Of a stretch of 64,000 bases of DNA, positions 62,680-64,000 are shown one piece after another. The notes below the pieces were generated by a model. That model was not told where the DNA came from and searched no databases. It worked only from the letters and a program-made list of their open reading frames with translations. A program made the position numbers and the translations under genes. Each line of letters opens with the position of its first letter. The first letter of the stretch is position 1. The stretch comes from Allorhodopirellula heiligendammensis (lineage in GTDB: Bacteria; Planctomycetota; Planctomycetia; Pirellulales; Pirellulaceae): the NCBI RefSeq assembly GCF_007860105.1, contig NZ_SJPU01000002.1:1167739-1231738 (forward strand), read 5' to 3'.

Positions 62680-63597
62680 ATGACATGGATGGGGTTGACG
62701 CTGATTTCTGCGTCGCTGCTGGGGTTCTACGACGTCGCCAAGAAGGTTGCCGTCCGCGGCAACGCGGTGCCGATCGTATTACTGTTGAGTGTATGCGTCG
62801 GTGCAGCGATCTGGTCGGCCCTGCTGAGCCTGCAATGGATGGTGCCCCAGGCGGACTGGCCGAGTTGGCTGCGTGTCGACACGATTGACGGTTGGGGACA
62901 CGTGGCTCTCGCGGCGAAATCGGTACTCGTCGGTGCCTCGTGGACGCTCGCGTTTCACGCCTTGAAAGAACTCCCGCTCTCGATTGCCGCGCCGATTCGA
63001 TCGACGAGCCCGCTATGGACATTGTTCATCGCGATCACCTTTCTCGGCGAACGACCGGCGCCGATGCAGTGGCTGGGCATCGCGATGGTGCTCGGATCAT
63101 TTTGGGCTCTGTCCGTCGTGGGCGCGCAGGAGGGGATTCGCTTTCGCAGTGATCGCGCCGTGTGGTGGATGATCGCAGCCACGATTTTGGGCGCGTTCAG
63201 TTCGGTGTACGACAAAATCCTGTTACAGGAGTTTGCGTATTCTCCGGCAACGGTACAGGCGTGGTTCACCATCTATCTCGTACCCGTGATGCTGCCCATG
63301 GCAATCCGTTGGTATCGCGAACGAGACAGTGGCGGCCCGAAGGCGAAGGTCAGGTTTCAGTTTCGGCCATCAATTTTATTGATCAGCCCTCTGCTGTTAG
63401 CGGCCGACTTGGCTTACTTCACGGCCTTGTCCGACCCCCACGCACTCCTGTCGGTAATCTCGCCGCTACGGCGTGGCAGTGTGATCGTGACACTGATCGC
63501 GGGCAGTCGCATGCGTGGGGAGCTGAACCTGCGGCGTAAAATCGTATGCGTGCTCGGGATCTTAGCCGGCGTGGTTCTGCTGATGCTTGGTGAGTAG
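62680..63597 (+). CDS. EamA/DMT-superfamily transporter
   Basis: The product has 305 aa with ten hydrophobic helices arranged as two five-helix EamA repeats (about 1-140 and 155-300). The first repeat ends LPLSIAAPIRSTSPLWTL and the second DPHALLSVISPLRRGSVIVT, each with the Pro-containing conserved helix. It probably exports a small metabolite or amino acid. It starts 128 nt after acs; the palindrome GGGGCAGCTGCCCC at 62580-62593 lies between them and may contribute to termination. Confidence 0.88.
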   Translation: MTWMGLTLISASLLGFYDVAKKVAVRGNAVPIVLLLSVCVGAAIWSALLSLQWMVPQADWPSWLRVDTIDGWGHVALAAKSVLVGASWTLAFHALKELPLSIAAPIRSTSPLWTLFIAITFLGERPAPMQWLGIAMVLGSFWALSVVGAQEGIRFRSDRAVWWMIAATILGAFSSVYDKILLQEFAYSPATVQAWFTIYLVPVMLPMAIRWYRERDSGGPKAKVRFQFRPSILLISPLLLAADLAYFTALSDPHALLSVISPLRRGSVIVTLIAGSRMRGELNLRRKIVCVLGILAGVVLLMLGE

Positions 63598-63698
63598 GCG
63601 TGTCTCTCCGAGGCACGCACCGGAGTCTCGCACGCCGTCGGGTCAGACAATCAAACAAATAACGGGTGAACCGAGTCTCGGAGAGACTCGGCTACTGA

Positions 63699-64000
63699 TT
63701 AGGGGAGAAGTAGTTGACTGGACCAGGGGTGGTTGTCGCGATACCAAGCGACGGAGGCATCGATACCTTCGGCGAGTTCAACCTTAGGTGTCCAGCCGAG
63801 TAGATCGCGGGCCTTGCTGATATCGGCGGACGTGATTTTGATGTCGGCCTTGTGGAAGGTCTTATTCTCAATCTTCGCTTTTTTGCCCAATCGTGCTTCG
63901 AGCATCTCGATGATGGTGTTGAGCGAAACGGGGGTTCCTCCTCCACCGAGATTAACGACTTCATAACCGACAGGTTGGAGGGCGGCGATCGTCCCAGACG
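63699..64000 (-). CDS. NAD-dependent epimerase/dehydratase, C-terminal part (runs off the right edge)
   Basis: The visible 99 residues end the protein. VNLGGGGTPVSLNTIIEMLE is the typical end of the SDR-type sugar-nucleotide epimerase fold, and DISKARDLLGWTPKVELAEGI followed by VAWYRD is the conserved C-terminal tail. It resembles UDP-glucuronate 4-epimerase-type enzymes. The NAD-binding and catalytic YxxxK portions lie outside the window. Confidence 0.87.
   Translation of the reverse strand, partial: SGTIAALQPVGYEVVNLGGGGTPVSLNTIIEMLEARLGKKAKIENKTFHKADIKITSADISKARDLLGWTPKVELAEGIDASVAWYRDNHPWSSQLLLP

Overview
The window looks like chromosomal DNA of a marine planctomycete close to Rhodopirellula (Pirellulaceae). 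The basis is gene content: two DUF1559 proteins with pilin-like N-termini, a DUF1800/DUF1501 pair, three sulfatases, a PQQ-type beta-propeller protein, a copper monooxygenase/cytochrome/EF-hand fusion, and hpnCDE squalene genes. Shine-Dalgarno sequences are mostly weak. This is recognition from sequence; no search was run.

Positions 1 to about 6758 are the right-hand end of an integrated element whose left end lies outside the window. A tyrosine recombinase (5706-6596, minus) starts about 100 bp from a 3' fragment of a tRNA-Leu(GAG) gene (about 6697-6758), the footprint of integration into a tRNA. The element carries a tightly overlapping minus-strand cluster (HTH protein, papain/C39-like lipoprotein, Cys-rich lipoprotein, thioredoxin-like protein, two small membrane proteins, a Lys-rich protein cut by the edge). 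It also carries a plus-strand pair, Abi-alpha (DUF4393) then DUF4062, which is the best candidate here for an undescribed defence system. A strongly structured non-coding stretch (3337-3545) precedes the pair.

From 6.8 to 37.7 kb the window is planctomycete chromosome: a YceI/membrane gene pair; a six-gene minus-strand operon (secreted protein, DUF1800, Tat-exported DUF1501, ABC ATPase, ABC permease, 944-aa secreted protein); a decayed ISAs1 transposase; DUF1559 with a 58-aa lipoprotein too short for routine ORF calling; the copper monooxygenase fusion; three sulfatases; HdeD; a GxGYxYP/F5-8C protein; a gene behind a possible poly-G-spacer promoter; a glycosyltransferase and a second DUF1559 gene. 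At 37.65-40.14 kb is a repeat-rich locus around an HUH (TnpA_REP/IS200-like) transposase. It has a 12-13 bp tandem array, a 416-bp tandem duplication of the transposase 5' end, and flanking arrays that carry the same 11-bp core in opposite orientations.

From 40.3 to 64 kb the genes are mostly housekeeping: Trk/Ktr potassium uptake (membrane subunit plus RCK subunit), ftsH-rsgA, a beta-propeller protein, M24 and M17 peptidases, ispH divergent from hpnC-hpnD-hpnE (isoprenoid to squalene), a Lon N-domain protein, dcd, a GntR(YtrA)-ABC operon with a recognisable operator/promoter, acs, an EamA transporter, and the C-terminal end of a sugar-nucleotide epimerase cut by the right edge.
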